Under the pieces are notes generated by a model. The model made no database searches. It worked only from the letters and a program-made list of their open reading frames with translations, and was not told the DNA's origin. Below, piece by piece: positions 9,494 through 19,536 of a stretch of DNA of 64,000 nucleotides. The DNA is taken from assembly GCA_937899785.1 (NCBI GenBank), contig CALCCG010000003.1:1-64000 (forward strand). Direction: 5' to 3'. Position 1 is the stretch's first letter; every line of letters begins with the position of its first letter. Made by a program: the position numbers and the translations under genes. Origin of the DNA: an uncultured Erythrobacter sp. (GTDB lineage: Bacteria > Pseudomonadota > Alphaproteobacteria > Sphingomonadales > Sphingomonadaceae).

Positions 9494-9625
9494 ATTTCCT
9501 CTCGCCGCCCATCGGTGCCGCTGCCTTGAACAGGCACGCTAGGTTTGTGCGTGGCGCAATGCAATTGGCGAAACCGAAAGGCGTAATCACCCTGATGCAT
9601 CGCTTAAGCGACCCGCGCCAGTGAC

Positions 9626-9653
9626 AAAAAAAGCCCGGCGCAAAGGCCGGGCT
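9626..9653 (-). terminator. Intrinsic terminator of the candidate small RNA
   Basis: AGCCCGGC and GCCGGGCT (9632-9639 and 9646-9653) pair over a 6-base loop. On the minus strand the stem is followed by seven T residues. No protein gene on that strand reaches it, which is the main argument for a separate small transcript. Confidence 0.8.
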
Positions 9654-9757
9654 GAAAAGTTTGGGAGAGGATGCCTGAAAGGCACGTTGGAGATATGGAG
9701 GGCGGCCAGCTTTTGTGCAAGTGCGAAAGCCGCATACTTACTTGCAAAATCCGCATT
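9626..9757 (-). ncRNA. Candidate trans-acting small RNA
   Basis: Reading the minus strand, the stretch starts with a stem TGCAAGT...ACTTGCA that encloses a GCG/CGC inner stem (about 9717-9747). A single-strand-like stretch with CCCTCC and CTCC follows, then a small hairpin TGCC-TTTCA-GGCA, then an unpaired CCTCTCCC, and finally a strong intrinsic terminator. A TATATT (minus strand, about 9761-9766) lies at the right distance to be a -10 box, but the -35 is weak. The C/U-rich loops complementary to Shine-Dalgarno sequences fit an mRNA-binding sRNA. The only overlapping frame has no protein-like features. The exact 5' end and the family are unknown. Confidence 0.5.
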
Positions 9758-10021
9758 GAATATATCTAAGTGTTCGTTTTCGATCACATTATCGAACGTT
9801 ATTCGCTCATTCTGTAGGCAGATGTCTAAAAATTAGGCAATTTTGTGCGCGTATGATGCTGCACTGCACCAAGTAATACCGCCGGCCGACTCATTCGAAT
9901 CGCGCAATCACCACGCGGCAGGGCCGTCAAAGCCAGAGGTGACTCTGGCCAATCAAGCGATTAGGCAACACCGGTCATTTTGATCGGCTTTCCGAAAGCC
10001 CTAACCACAGGCGTCTTGCTC

Positions 10022-10744
10022 ATGTCTAAGATCTACCCCAGCGCTGAGGCTGCGCTGGAAGGCGTGCTCACCAACGATACGCTCATCGCTGCGGGCGGAT
10101 TCGGGCTTTGCGGCATTCCCGAGCGACTGCTCGACGCGATCCGCGATAGCGGCGTCACCGGCCTGACCTTCGCGAGCAACAACGCAGGGATCGACAACGA
10201 AGGTATCGGCAAGCTGCTGCGCACACGCCAAGTCAAGAAGATGATCAGCTCCTACGTTGGCGAGAACAAGGAATTTGAGCGCCAGTACCTCGCCGGTGAG
10301 CTTGAGGTTGAATTCTGCCCTCAAGGCACCCTTGCCGAACGGATGCGCGCCGGCGGATCCGGTATACCGGGCTTTTACACCAAAACCGGTGTTGGCACGC
10401 AAGTCGCTGAGGGCAAAGAGCACGCTGAGTTTCCAGATCCTGACGGCGTGATGTCGACCTACATCCTTGAGCGCGGTATTTTTGCCGATCTCGCCATCGT
10501 TAAGGCTTGGAAAGCGGACGAAACCGGCAACCTGATTTTCCGAAAAACGGCGCGCAACTTCAACCAACCCGCGGCAACTTGTGGGCGCGTATGCGTGGTG
10601 GAGGTAGAGGACATTGTGCCCGCGGGCGCACTTGATCCCGACGCGATTCATCTGCCCGGTGTCTTTGTAAATCGTATGGTGCTTGGGGCACCCTACGACA
10701 AGAAAATCGAGTTCCGCACAACCCGCGAGCGCGAGAGCGCGTGA
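10022..10744 (+). CDS. scoA: 3-oxoacid CoA-transferase subunit A
   Basis: This is the 240-residue alpha subunit of succinyl-CoA:3-ketoacid CoA transferase, which activates acetoacetate with succinyl-CoA in ketone-body use. The N-terminal glycine-rich segment GGFGLCGIPE and the later AGGSGIPGFYT are typical of family I CoA transferases. ATG 10022 gives the normal N-terminus (MSKIYPSAEAAL); an upstream in-frame TTG at 9980 would add an unlikely leader. Its stop overlaps the GTG start of the next gene (GTGA), so translation is probably coupled. The partner subunit ScoB is encoded two genes downstream. Confidence 0.94.
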   Translation: MSKIYPSAEAALEGVLTNDTLIAAGGFGLCGIPERLLDAIRDSGVTGLTFASNNAGIDNEGIGKLLRTRQVKKMISSYVGENKEFERQYLAGELEVEFCPQGTLAERMRAGGSGIPGFYTKTGVGTQVAEGKEHAEFPDPDGVMSTYILERGIFADLAIVKAWKADETGNLIFRKTARNFNQPAATCGRVCVVEVEDIVPAGALDPDAIHLPGVFVNRMVLGAPYDKKIEFRTTRERESA

Positions 10745-11568
10745 AGCCGGCGTACCGCTCGTTTGCAGCCCTCGCCTGCCTCGCGGGGCTAACCCTGTCA
10801 GGCTGCGCTGCGGTCGCGCTTCCAGTGCTGGCTGGCGGGGCAATTGTCCGCTCAACCACTGACGGTATCGACGCCGATTTAAGCCGCGCCAGCACACCGG
10901 ATCAGAGCCCAGCGCCGCAAGCCGCCGCCAGTTCAACACCTTCTCACACCCGCTATCACGATCCCGAGGAAAAGGATGCGTTTGCCCTGTTCTTTGCCTA
11001 CGCCAAGGGTTGGAATGGTCAGAAAACGGCGGCTTTGCGCCAACCGGCGGCCCTGGATGGTGTTCGAAAGGAATGTCGGAACACAGCGCCCAGTGTGCTG
11101 ATCGATCTGGACCCGGCCGGCTCTGTGTTTGCACCCGGCATGGCCTTATCGCGCCGCAAGGAATTGGCTGCCAACCTCGCAGAGCTCAGAAAAAGGAACA
11201 TCTCGGTAGCCTGGATATCCGCCGCGTCAGCTGCGTATGCAGGTGATGTGCGGCTCGCCCTCAAGAACAGCGGACTTGATCCCGCATCAAGCGACGCGCT
11301 TCTCATGATGCGTTACCACACGGATCGCAAACAGACCCGTCGCAACGACCTTGCCGAGGCGATGTGCCTTATCGCGATCGCCGGCGACGAGCGCGCGGAT
11401 TTTGATGAGCTGTATAAGCATCTGATCAATCCCGAGGCCGCCTACACGCTCGAAAGGATCGTGGGAAATGGCTGGTTTCTGGTACCCAGCCTGATCATCG
11501 CCACTCCGAACGCGCCCGCAGCACCCGACACACTCCTTGTCGCCACCATGGAAGAGACCAAAGAATGA
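10741..11568 (+). CDS. HAD-like lipoprotein embedded between scoA and scoB
   Basis: This is a 275-residue lipoprotein. The signal ends in the lipobox LSGC (Cys22) and a Pro/Ala/Ser-rich linker follows. The rest has haloacid-dehalogenase hallmarks: [10 protein letters not shown] resembles motif I (DxD), WISAAS motif II, and [14 protein letters not shown] motif IV, so an acid-phosphatase-like fold is likely. I infer the fold from motifs only. It starts at a GTG overlapping the scoA stop and its own stop overlaps the scoB ATG (ATGA), so the three genes are translationally coupled. Why an envelope protein sits inside a cytosolic two-subunit enzyme operon is unclear. Confidence 0.75.
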   Translation: MKPAYRSFAALACLAGLTLSGCAAVALPVLAGGAIVRSTTDGIDADLSRASTPDQSPAPQAAASSTPSHTRYHDPEEKDAFALFFAYAKGWNGQKTAALRQPAALDGVRKECRNTAPSVLIDLDPAGSVFAPGMALSRRKELAANLAELRKRNISVAWISAASAAYAGDVRLALKNSGLDPASSDALLMMRYHTDRKQTRRNDLAEAMCLIAIAGDERADFDELYKHLINPEAAYTLERIVGNGWFLVPSLIIATPNAPAAPDTLLVATMEETKE

Positions 11569-12227
11569 CCGACCCTGCCAAGCACATCGGCTGGAGCCGC
11601 GATCAGATGGCCGCGCGCGCTGCGCGCGAGCTGCGGGATGGCTACTATGTCAATCTTGGCATCGGCATCCCCACGTTGGTTGCCAATCACATCCCGGACG
11701 GGATGCTGGTGACGCTTCAGAGCGAGAACGGAATGCTCGGCATCGGACCCTTCCCTTACGAGAACGAGGTTGATCCTGATCTGATCAACGCAGGCAAGCA
11801 GACAATCAGCGAATTGCCTCACAGCGCTTACTTTGACAGCGCGACGAGCTTTTCCATGATACGCGGTGGGCATATTGACCTTACTGTCCTTGGGGCCATG
11901 GAGGTCGCGCAAAACGGGGATATCGCAAACTGGATGATCCCGGGCAAAATGATCAAGGGTATGGGCGGGGCGATGGACTTGGTCGCCGGTGTCAAGAAGA
12001 TCATCGTTGTCATGGACCACACAAGCAAGGCGGGCGATCCGAAATTCATTCCATCGTGCAGCCTCCCGCTCACCGGAGCGGGCGTGGTCGACATGATCAT
12101 CACGAATCTCGCCGTATTTCACCGACCCGATAAGTCTGAGCCCTTTAAACTCGTTGAGCTCGCGCCGAGCGTGAGCGCCGAGGAGGTCGCCGCCAAGACC
12201 ACAGCGACTTACAAGGTGGACCTTTAG
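11565..12227 (+). CDS. scoB: 3-oxoacid CoA-transferase subunit B
   Basis: This is the 220-residue beta subunit that carries the catalytic glutamate. The family motif SENG is seen in [16 protein letters not shown], and the conserved [14 protein letters not shown] follows. With ScoA it transfers CoA from succinyl-CoA to acetoacetate. Length is normal. The ATG overlaps the stop of the upstream lipoprotein gene by four bases. Confidence 0.95.
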   Translation: MTDPAKHIGWSRDQMAARAARELRDGYYVNLGIGIPTLVANHIPDGMLVTLQSENGMLGIGPFPYENEVDPDLINAGKQTISELPHSAYFDSATSFSMIRGGHIDLTVLGAMEVAQNGDIANWMIPGKMIKGMGGAMDLVAGVKKIIVVMDHTSKAGDPKFIPSCSLPLTGAGVVDMIITNLAVFHRPDKSEPFKLVELAPSVSAEEVAAKTTATYKVDL

Positions 12228-12347
12228 AAGAACGGCAGGACACGGTCACAACTTGGGACCGCAAGAAGCCTCATCAGCGCCGTTCCACGTAGGGTTGTCC
12301 TTTGGCGGACGGTGGCCAAACCGCTCTAGACCGCTATAGCGCGCGGC

Positions 12348-13505
12348 ATGACCACATGGCTTGAATCCCCGCGCAACCCAAACACGCCTTTGGCCGGCCT
12401 TAAAGTGCTGGAATTGGCGCGCGTCCTAGCCGGCCCTTACGCCGGACAGGTGCTGGCCGATTTGGGCGCGGATGTGATCAAGGTCGAGAGCCCGGAAGGC
12501 GATGGCACGCGCCAATGGGGTCCGCCTTGGGTCACGCGCGTGGGGGCCGACGGGGTCGAGCGCCGTGAGGCGGCCTACTACCACGCGTGCAACCGCGGCA
12601 AGCGATCTATCGCGGCCGACTTCAAAGATGAGAGCGCGCTCAACAGAGTTCAGGCTCTGGCGCGGGATGCCGACGTCCTGATCGAGAACTTCAAGACCGG
12701 GAGCCTCGCCAAGTTCGGCTTGGACTATGGGTCGCTTACCGACAGCAATCCAGGGCTGGTCTACTGTTCGGTAACCGGCTTTGGCCAAACCGGCCCGCGC
12801 GCGCATGAAGCAGGGTACGACTTTGTCATTCAGGGTATGAGCGGCTTTATGTCGCTAACCGGAGCGCCCGACAGCGAACCTGTCAAAATGGGGATCTCGA
12901 TCTCCGACCTTTCGACGGGCATCTGGGCGGCCAATGGCATTCAGGCGGCGCTCTTGATGCGCGCGCGGACAGGCAAAGGCCAACATGTCGACATGAGCCT
13001 GATGGATTGCTCGGTGGCGTTGCTGTCAAACCAGGCAACCTATCACTTCACCACTGGCGCAAACCCGCCACGGATGGGCAACGCTCACGCGCAAGTTGCC
13101 CCTTATGGCGTCTATCCTGTGAGCGATGGGCACGTGATCCTCGCGCCGGCCAACGATCGCCTGTTCGCCAAACTGATGATGGTGCTGAACCTCGAAACGC
13201 TGGCCCAGGACCCGCGCTTCGCCCACAACGGCAACCGGGTGACCAACGCACGCGCGCTGGATAGCCTGATCGCCAAGGCTTCGGCTCGATGGACGAAGAC
13301 GTCTTTGCTCGACGCGTGCCATGAAGCGGGCGTTCCCGCCGGGCCGATCAACAATCTGGATGAAGTCTTTGCCGATCCGCAAACGCTGTCGCGCGGCCTC
13401 AAGGTTGGGCTCGGTGAGTTGGCCGGCGTGCGCAGCCCATTTGTCTTTTCCGACGCCGAGCTTGCCCTGGACGCCGCGTCTCCGATGCTTGGCGAGCACG
13501 GTTAG
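12348..13505 (+). CDS. CaiB/BaiF family (class III) CoA-transferase
   Basis: This 385-residue family III CoA transferase moves CoA between carboxylic acids through an enzyme-bound aspartyl-CoA. The N-terminal motif GLKVLELARVLAGPYAG and the nucleotide/CoA region ADLGADVIKVE are typical. The probable catalytic Asp is in ISDLSTGIW (about residue 187). The substrate cannot be told from the sequence; formyl-, succinyl- or carnitine-type donors are all found in the family. The stop overlaps by 4 bases with the convergent DUF418 gene. A gap of 120 bases separates it from scoB. Confidence 0.92.
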   Translation: MTTWLESPRNPNTPLAGLKVLELARVLAGPYAGQVLADLGADVIKVESPEGDGTRQWGPPWVTRVGADGVERREAAYYHACNRGKRSIAADFKDESALNRVQALARDADVLIENFKTGSLAKFGLDYGSLTDSNPGLVYCSVTGFGQTGPRAHEAGYDFVIQGMSGFMSLTGAPDSEPVKMGISISDLSTGIWAANGIQAALLMRARTGKGQHVDMSLMDCSVALLSNQATYHFTTGANPPRMGNAHAQVAPYGVYPVSDGHVILAPANDRLFAKLMMVLNLETLAQDPRFAHNGNRVTNARALDSLIAKASARWTKTSLLDACHEAGVPAGPINNLDEVFADPQTLSRGLKVGLGELAGVRSPFVFSDAELALDAASPMLGEHG

Positions 13506-14698
13506 GACAAAGCGCGCGCCACCCGGCGCCAAAGCCACTCTAAGGGTCCCCTACTGATCCGTGCGCCCCAAAGCGGAGACCAGATGAGCATCGCCACGAT
13601 TGGCACAAAGCTGAGGGCCAAAGCCCCAGCGCGGGTCACCTGACCAAACCACCCCAAGCCCCAACCGGCAAAGAGCGCTGCAAAAATGACGCTGGTCGCA
13701 ATGTAGTTGGTAAGCGAGAGCCGCCCGACGAAGGCAAGGCGCCGCGTCACCGCTCCATCCGGCGCCAGCAGCGCCATGGCCAGCAACGCATAAGACAGTC
13801 CAAGAAGCGTATCGAACGGCGCCGATACAATCAGGGCCGCGGAACCGGCAAGCGCCCCTGGAAAGCCCGCCTCGGCAACCCACCATCCGATGGCCAGCAG
13901 GGCAGGAATCGCAACGATCGCGCAAGCCGCGGCGAGCCGCTGTAAGCGAAAGGTGCGCCATTCACCCGCCAACATTCCGTCGCGCCACAGGCCCATACCC
14001 AAAGTCATCGCCGCCAGGTTCAACGGCAACGCCGAAAGGAGCGCGGACAATTGATCCGGAATTGTGGCGCTTCGGCGCGCAATCCGCTCGCCCAGACCCT
14101 CTTGGCCCAGACGAAGAGCGTATTCCAGAGCGCCGGGATCAGAGCCAAAGTTTCGCTCCGCGAACAGCGCCGCATCTGTGCCGACACGGCCCGCGTAAAA
14201 ATCGAGCCCTGCGGCTCCAAAGACGATAAGGCCGCCGCCAAGATGCAACGCCAAAAAGCCGACCGCGATCGCATAAAGCGCGGCAGACGACTTGCCCCTA
14301 AGGAACGGCAGCGCCATGCCTGCCACTGCGTAAACACGCAGCACATCGTTGCTGGCCAGAACGATGGAATGCGCAAGGCCTATACCGAAAAGCACCGCCA
14401 TTCGGGCCATGTGCGCGCGCCAGGGCCGTTCGCGCTCTTTATCCAGGAGAATAAGACACCCCGCGCCAAAGAGCATCGCAAACAGAGTACGAAATTTGTC
14501 TTCAACAAAGACAAAGCTGGCCAGCCAGACCAATCGATCTGCTGCGCCATCCGCTCCGTAGGCGACGGGGTTGTAGTACGCCTGAAGCGGCAACGCGAAG
14601 ACGTAGACGTTCATCCACGCAATGCCGATCACTGCGACCCCGCGCACGGCGTCGAGCTGCGCTACACGATTGCCTGAATGGTCAAAGGGCCGCTGCAT
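13502..14698 (-). CDS. DUF418 family multi-pass membrane protein
   Basis: This 398-residue inner-membrane protein has about eight to ten hydrophobic segments. The N-terminus RVAQLDAVRGVAVIGI is the usual start of DUF418/YeiB-like proteins, followed by FRTLFAMLFGAG. The C-terminal 150 residues match the DUF418 domain (GRLSLTNYI, SPLWGARISRGPLEWLWR). Members are often described as putative transporters or acyltransferase relatives, but no activity is established. It lies downstream of metK on the same strand and may share its transcript. Confidence 0.88.
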   Translation of the reverse strand: MQRPFDHSGNRVAQLDAVRGVAVIGIAWMNVYVFALPLQAYYNPVAYGADGAADRLVWLASFVFVEDKFRTLFAMLFGAGCLILLDKERERPWRAHMARMAVLFGIGLAHSIVLASNDVLRVYAVAGMALPFLRGKSSAALYAIAVGFLALHLGGGLIVFGAAGLDFYAGRVGTDAALFAERNFGSDPGALEYALRLGQEGLGERIARRSATIPDQLSALLSALPLNLAAMTLGMGLWRDGMLAGEWRTFRLQRLAAACAIVAIPALLAIGWWVAEAGFPGALAGSAALIVSAPFDTLLGLSYALLAMALLAPDGAVTRRLAFVGRLSLTNYIATSVIFAALFAGWGLGWFGQVTRAGALALSFVPIVAMLIWSPLWGARISRGPLEWLWRRVARALS

Positions 14699-14719
14699 AG
14701 GACAGCCCTAGCGCAAAGA

Positions 14720-15967
14720 TCAGCTGAGCGCCGACTTCAGATCATCGATCAGGTCGGTACGCTCCCACGGGAAGAAATCGCCTTCCGCCGTACGCCCAAA
14801 ATGACCATAGGCCGCGCTTTTGCGGTAGATCGGTTTGTTGAGGCCCAGATGGGTGCGAATACCGCGCGGAGTAAGACCACCAAGCTTAGCAATCGATTTG
14901 ATCGCGCCCTCAATCCCCGCATCCGTCACCCCCTCGGTGCACGTCCCGTGCGTGTCGACATAGAGCGACAGCGGCTCGCTCACGCCAATGGCGTAAGCAA
15001 TCTGGATCGTGCAGCGGGAAGCCAGGCCGGCGGCCACCACATTCTTTGCCAGATAGCGGGTGATATACGCGGCGCTACGGTCCACTTTCGTGGGGTCCTT
15101 GCCGCTGAACGCCCCACCGCCGTGCGGGGACGCACCGCCGTAGGTGTCGACAATGATCTTGCGTCCCGTAAGACCTGCGTCTCCATCAGGGCCACCGATC
15201 TCGAACGCGCCGGTTGGGTTGATGTGCCAGGCGGTCTCCTCAGTGATGAAACCTTCGGGCAGAACGCCGGTGACCACATTCTTCACATAGGCTTTGAGTT
15301 CAGCCTCCTGGTCGCCCTCATGATAGCCGCGCGCGTGTTGGGACGAGACGACGACGGCGGTGCAGGCGACCGGCTTACCATTTTCATACTTCAGGGTGAC
15401 CTGGCTCTTGGCGTCCGGCTCTAGAAACGGAGCAAGACCCGATTTGCGATCGGCGGCGAGTCGCTCAAGGATCTTGTGGCTGTAATCAAGCGTTGCCGGC
15501 ATCAGGTCTGGAGTCTCATCGCACGCAAAACCGAACATAATGCCCTGATCGCCTGCGCCTTCATCCTTGTTCGAGCCTTCCTCTCCGGCATCGACGCCCA
15601 TCGCAATCTCCGATGATTGGCCGTGCAGGTGATTTTCAAACGTCAGCGTTTCCCAGTGAAACCCGTCTTGCTCATACCCGATTTCGGACACCGTGCGGCG
15701 CACTGCGCTCTCAATCTCATCGCGCGCACCAGGCGCCCAGTAATTGTTGTATTTCCAGTCTTCGCGGCTCGTATCGTACATCGGCGTGCAACGAATTTCG
15801 CCCGAGAGAACGACGCGCTGGGTCGTGGTCATAGTCTCGCAGGCAACGCGCGCTTCGGGATCCTTGGCCAGCATCAGGTCGACGATCGCATCAGAAATCT
15901 GGTCGGAAACCTTGTCGGGGTGCCCTTCAGAGACACTTTCCGAGGTGAACAGGTATTCTTGACGCAT
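14720..15967 (-). CDS. metK: S-adenosylmethionine synthetase
   Basis: This 415-residue enzyme makes S-adenosylmethionine from ATP and methionine. The signatures are [19 protein letters not shown] at the N-terminus, the active-site loop [12 protein letters not shown], and [25 protein letters not shown] ribosome-binding site precedes the ATG. The gene follows lnt by 58 bases on the same strand, so co-transcription is possible. I looked for a SAM-responsive leader in that short gap and did not see one. Confidence 0.97.
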   Translation of the reverse strand: MRQEYLFTSESVSEGHPDKVSDQISDAIVDLMLAKDPEARVACETMTTTQRVVLSGEIRCTPMYDTSREDWKYNNYWAPGARDEIESAVRRTVSEIGYEQDGFHWETLTFENHLHGQSSEIAMGVDAGEEGSNKDEGAGDQGIMFGFACDETPDLMPATLDYSHKILERLAADRKSGLAPFLEPDAKSQVTLKYENGKPVACTAVVVSSQHARGYHEGDQEAELKAYVKNVVTGVLPEGFITEETAWHINPTGAFEIGGPDGDAGLTGRKIIVDTYGGASPHGGGAFSGKDPTKVDRSAAYITRYLAKNVVAAGLASRCTIQIAYAIGVSEPLSLYVDTHGTCTEGVTDAGIEGAIKSIAKLGGLTPRGIRTHLGLNKPIYRKSAAYGHFGRTAEGDFFPWERTDLIDDLKSALS

Positions 15968-16025
15968 GGGAACTCCCGATTGCTGTGCGTAGTGCCGGCC
16001 ACCTCATGCAGATATAAGGAAACCT

Positions 16026-17684
16026 TTATGTCTGGGCAGCGCCGTAGCTGCGCGATCTCCGAAGCGCAAGCAGTCTTGGGACGCCCAGACCCGCCAAGAT
16101 CAGCAGCGCCGACCAAGCGAGCGCAAGCGCGTTGCCAAAGCGCGAAAACAGGGTCGGCGAACGCGCTTGCGGCACACGTCCTTCCAGCGCTGCGGCGGCC
16201 CCTGTCGGGATGTGTTGACGCACCGACCCGTTGGCATCGATGACCGCGCTTATGCCGGTTGTGGTCGAACGCAGGACAGGAAGGCCTTCTTCGAGAGCGC
16301 GCAGGCGCGCTTGCCCCAAATGCTGCGGCGGACCCCACCCGCCGAACCAACCATCGTTGGATGGGTTGAAGATGAAATCGGGGCGATCCTCGCGATCAAC
16401 CACGCGGCCGGAAAACACAATCTCGTAGCATATCTGAACGCCGGCCTTGCCAAACGGACCAAGATCGAGCGTGCGCGGGCCAGGACCTGGACGATAGTCG
16501 ATCGACCCGGCAACCAGGCGCGAAAGGCCAAGGGGTTCGAGTATCGAGCGCATGGGCAGGTATTCGCCATAAGGCACCAAGTGGGCCTTGGCGTAGTGAT
16601 GGGTAATGTCACCCGCCCCGTTAAGCGCAAGGACCGAGTTGCGCGCGCTGATCGCCCGCCGGCGTCCCTCAACTACGCCAATGTCAAGATTGACCACCCC
16701 GGTTAGCAATGTGGATTCAGCCCCGATCACCGCGCCGATCCGCTGTCTGGCAAACTCCGGATCCCCTTGCCTTGTCAGCGGGTTTGGGACGGTCATCTGG
16801 TTGTAGTAGCGTTGCGGGTAACCGTCCTCGAGAAAGTCTGGAATAGCGCTCTCAGGCCATAAGACCAGTCGCGGTTGCGAGCGATGCGCGGCGGTTAGGT
16901 TCGCAATACGCTCAAACTGTTCCTCGAATTTGGAACTGTCGTTTATCTCGTCTTGGGGAATAAGGGGTTGGACGAGCGTAAAGCGCGTTTGAGTGTTCTC
17001 TTCCCAGGAATCTGTGTCAGGGAAAACCATCCTGATCGAAACAAGGGCAACCAGAAGCCCGAGAGCCAGCCAGCGCTTCGATAGGGCAAGAGCCACAGCG
17101 CCAGCGGCGATGACGACGGCCAGGCCGGACAGCGCATAGGTACCAGAATACGGGAGAACGACGCCAAGGCCGGGTGCCGTCCATCCGCCAAGCAGGATCA
17201 TCCCGAGCGGGGGCCAAGGATATCCGGTAAAGGCCCAGCTCCTCGTCCATTCCAAGAGAATCCAGGCGCCGGCGAGCACGACACCGAAGGCAAGCGGGGG
17301 TGAACGCCGCGCAAGAAGGTGAGCGGTAAGCGCCGCAAGAGCCGGATAAACGGCCAAGTAGGCGCACAAGAGGGGGACCGCAATCCAGCCAAGAAACTCA
17401 GGCATCTTGGCCTGATGCGTAAAGGCCGTTGCAATCCAATTGTTAGCTAAGGTCAGATGCACCCAGCCGAAAAGCCATCCGCACCAGGCGGCCGCCCGCC
17501 ATGTGGGCGCCTTGTACAACAACGCGATGAAGCCGCCCAAGGCCGGCAAGGCCAGCCACCAAAAGTGTACGGGAGGATATCCGAGCGCTGAGATCAGGCC
17601 GAAACCCACGCACGACAGAGCTGGACGGTTTGCGCATGCGCGCCAAAGGCCACCAACACCTTCGTAGACGGACGAAAGCATCAC
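16026..17684 (-). CDS. lnt: Apolipoprotein N-acyltransferase
   Basis: This 552-residue inner-membrane enzyme adds the third acyl chain to lipoproteins. The N-terminal half has about seven to eight membrane segments. The C-terminal nitrilase domain keeps the catalytic triad: Glu in LWPESAIPDF, Lys in KAHLVPYGEYLP, Cys in GVQICYEIVF. Length is slightly above the usual 510-540. Several predicted lipoproteins in this window would be its substrates. Confidence 0.95.
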   Translation of the reverse strand: MMLSSVYEGVGGLWRACANRPALSCVGFGLISALGYPPVHFWWLALPALGGFIALLYKAPTWRAAAWCGWLFGWVHLTLANNWIATAFTHQAKMPEFLGWIAVPLLCAYLAVYPALAALTAHLLARRSPPLAFGVVLAGAWILLEWTRSWAFTGYPWPPLGMILLGGWTAPGLGVVLPYSGTYALSGLAVVIAAGAVALALSKRWLALGLLVALVSIRMVFPDTDSWEENTQTRFTLVQPLIPQDEINDSSKFEEQFERIANLTAAHRSQPRLVLWPESAIPDFLEDGYPQRYYNQMTVPNPLTRQGDPEFARQRIGAVIGAESTLLTGVVNLDIGVVEGRRRAISARNSVLALNGAGDITHHYAKAHLVPYGEYLPMRSILEPLGLSRLVAGSIDYRPGPGPRTLDLGPFGKAGVQICYEIVFSGRVVDREDRPDFIFNPSNDGWFGGWGPPQHLGQARLRALEEGLPVLRSTTTGISAVIDANGSVRQHIPTGAAAALEGRVPQARSPTLFSRFGNALALAWSALLILAGLGVPRLLALRRSRSYGAAQT

Positions 17685-17738
17685 ACGGTCAACCTATCGC
17701 GCGCACGTGGCTTCGCAGCCCCTCAGCTCAAATCTATG

Positions 17739-18413
17739 TCAGCCGACCGCTTCCAGCGCGTCACCATCGTCGCTGCCGGGCGAAGTGTCGCCACCAATTG
17801 CGGGAGGAAGAACCGAGGAGTCAATCTCTGCAGGCTCGCCATCGTCAGGCGCCTTCTTCGTGCGGGGCTTGCGTGCGCGCGGCGCCCGGGTCTCGTCCGG
17901 GGCCGATCCCCGGCGGCGGCGCGATTTGGTATCAGCCGAGCCCTCGTCTGCCTCTGCGGCAACCGCATCTGAAGTCTCAACTTCCTGGTCCGCGAGTTCC
18001 CCTTCAACGCCGACTTCGCCTTCGGCCTCCAGCGCATCGCCATCTTCACGGCGGCTGCGGCCACGGCGAGCGTTGCGGCGGTTATCGTTGCGACGGGCAT
18101 CGCTGTCATCGCCCTCTTCAGCGCGGGCATCGCCGTCATCGCCGCGACTTTCGTTGCGCTTGGCGCGGGCCTCTTCCTGGCGCGATTTGTTGTCAGCGAT
18201 GACCCGGAAATAGTGATCCGCGAATTGCAGGTAGTATTCGGCCTGAACCCGATCGCCGTTGTGCTGAGCGTCTTGGGCCAGTTTCTTGTACTTATCGAGC
18301 AATTGCGGCGCGTTACCACGCGCCCGGCTGTCAATCCGGTTAAGCTGGTTTCCGCCGCCGCCCTGGTTGCGATTACCGCGACCGCGGCGACGATTGTTCC
18401 GATTGTTATTCAA
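17739..18413 (-). CDS. DUF4167 domain protein
   Basis: This is a 224-residue protein. The first about 85 residues form the DUF4167 domain (an Arg/Asn/Gly-rich start MNNNRNNRRRGRGNRNQ, then a helical region NAPQLLDKYKKLAQDAQ and DRVQAEYYLQFADHYFRV). The remainder is a charged, disordered Arg/Glu/Asp tail. This architecture is common in alphaproteobacteria next to prmC/prfA, and RNA binding is suggested by the RG-rich N-terminus only. The function is not established. It follows prmC by 280 bases on the same strand. Confidence 0.88.
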   Translation of the reverse strand: MNNNRNNRRRGRGNRNQGGGGNQLNRIDSRARGNAPQLLDKYKKLAQDAQHNGDRVQAEYYLQFADHYFRVIADNKSRQEEARAKRNESRGDDGDARAEEGDDSDARRNDNRRNARRGRSRREDGDALEAEGEVGVEGELADQEVETSDAVAAEADEGSADTKSRRRRGSAPDETRAPRARKPRTKKAPDDGEPAEIDSSVLPPAIGGDTSPGSDDGDALEAVG

Positions 18414-18693
18414 GGAAAGTCTTCCTCATTTGCAGCCCTTGCGGCACAGCCAGACGCAAAAAATACAGCGCCTTGCGGCCATTTGGTCCCCATGGGCCCT
18501 AAAATCACCCGCATCCCTCCGGGACGCGGTGCACACTCCGTATCGTGTCGACCAAAGAGTCGTGACCCTCACGGTCGAAAAAAACGATAAGTCGGAGCTT
18601 GACGTGGCGCAGCACCCAAAAGCGCTGAACGGCATGTCTGATTCGACAGCTAGCGAGCCGAAACCGATTTGCCAAGCCCCACCGCCATTTTCC

Positions 18694-19536
18694 CTAGGAA
18701 AGGATCAGCGCGCGTGGCCGATTTGCAAGATCATGGCGAAGTTCGGCGTCCAATCCTTCTTTTTCAGCAAGTTCGGCCACGGCCCGAGCCTGACTGGCAC
18801 CAATTTCCAACACGGCCTTTGCCCCTGGAAGCATGAGCTCGGGCAATGACGGGATCAAGCGCCGATAGTCATCAAGTCCGTCTGATCCGGCGAACAGGGC
18901 CCCCGCTGGCTCGAAGTTACGGACATCGATTGTCAACTCGGCGTCTGTTTCAACATAGGGCGGGTTTGCAATGACCAGATCGACCCGATCAAGTCCCTCG
19001 GTCCAAAATCCGCCTTGATCACCCTCTTCGCTCCAGTCGGCTTCCAAAAAGCGCGACCGCCCCGTCAGACCCAACCTTTCTGCGTTTTCGGACGCCACGG
19101 CGAGCGCCGCTTGGCTCCGATCCAATCCCGTGCCGCGAAATCCTTCTCTCTCGGCCAGAAGGGTGAGAAGGAGCGCGCCTGACCCCGTACCCAGGTCGAG
19201 GATTTGACCTTCTTCGAGATTGCCCAAGGCGCACAGAGCGGCGTCAATCACGGTCTCGCTATCCGCCCGTGGGATGAGAACGGCGCGGTTGACCAAAAAC
19301 TCGCGGCCGAAGAAGGAACAGCGACCGGTGATGTAAGCGATTGGTTCACAGCCAGCGCGGCGTTCAACCAAGAGGTCGTACCCTGATGGAGCGCGGTCTT
19401 GCATGCGATGAAGGAGCGTTTCCGAGCGTCCGGTCCGCAATAGGTGCGCCATAAGCAGTTCCGCATCCAGTCGCGCGGTTTCGCTTGTTGCTTGCAACCG
19501 CTGCGCTGCCGCGCGGACAGCCTCAGCAACGGTCAC
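18694..19536 (-). CDS. prmC: Release factor glutamine methyltransferase
   Basis: This 280-residue SAM-dependent enzyme methylates the glutamine of the GGQ motif in release factors. The SAM site is [16 protein letters not shown] and the substrate-binding motif is NPPYVETD. The N-terminal helical domain is present. It starts at a GTG that overlaps the prfA stop (GTGA), so it is coupled to the gene for its own substrate. Confidence 0.95.
   Translation of the reverse strand: MTVAEAVRAAAQRLQATSETARLDAELLMAHLLRTGRSETLLHRMQDRAPSGYDLLVERRAGCEPIAYITGRCSFFGREFLVNRAVLIPRADSETVIDAALCALGNLEEGQILDLGTGSGALLLTLLAEREGFRGTGLDRSQAALAVASENAERLGLTGRSRFLEADWSEEGDQGGFWTEGLDRVDLVIANPPYVETDAELTIDVRNFEPAGALFAGSDGLDDYRRLIPSLPELMLPGAKAVLEIGASQARAVAELAEKEGLDAELRHDLANRPRALILS

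Larger units (their letters stand above)
9494..10021. other. Gene-free region holding a candidate small RNA
   Basis: There is no convincing protein gene in these 528 bases. The stretch 9626-9760 carries a minus-strand terminator and further stem-loops (see the ncRNA entry). The rest (about 9760-10021) contains AT-rich promoter-like sequence and the leader of scoA. I see no other recognisable element. Confidence 0.55.

Noticed and set aside
9587-9787. 66-codon minus-strand frame
   Set aside because: It runs through the intrinsic terminator and has no protein-like features. The region is better explained as a small RNA.
15968-16025. SAM riboswitch ahead of metK
   Set aside because: The 58-base gap to lnt is too short and shows none of the conserved core of SAM-II or SAM/SAH elements that I know.
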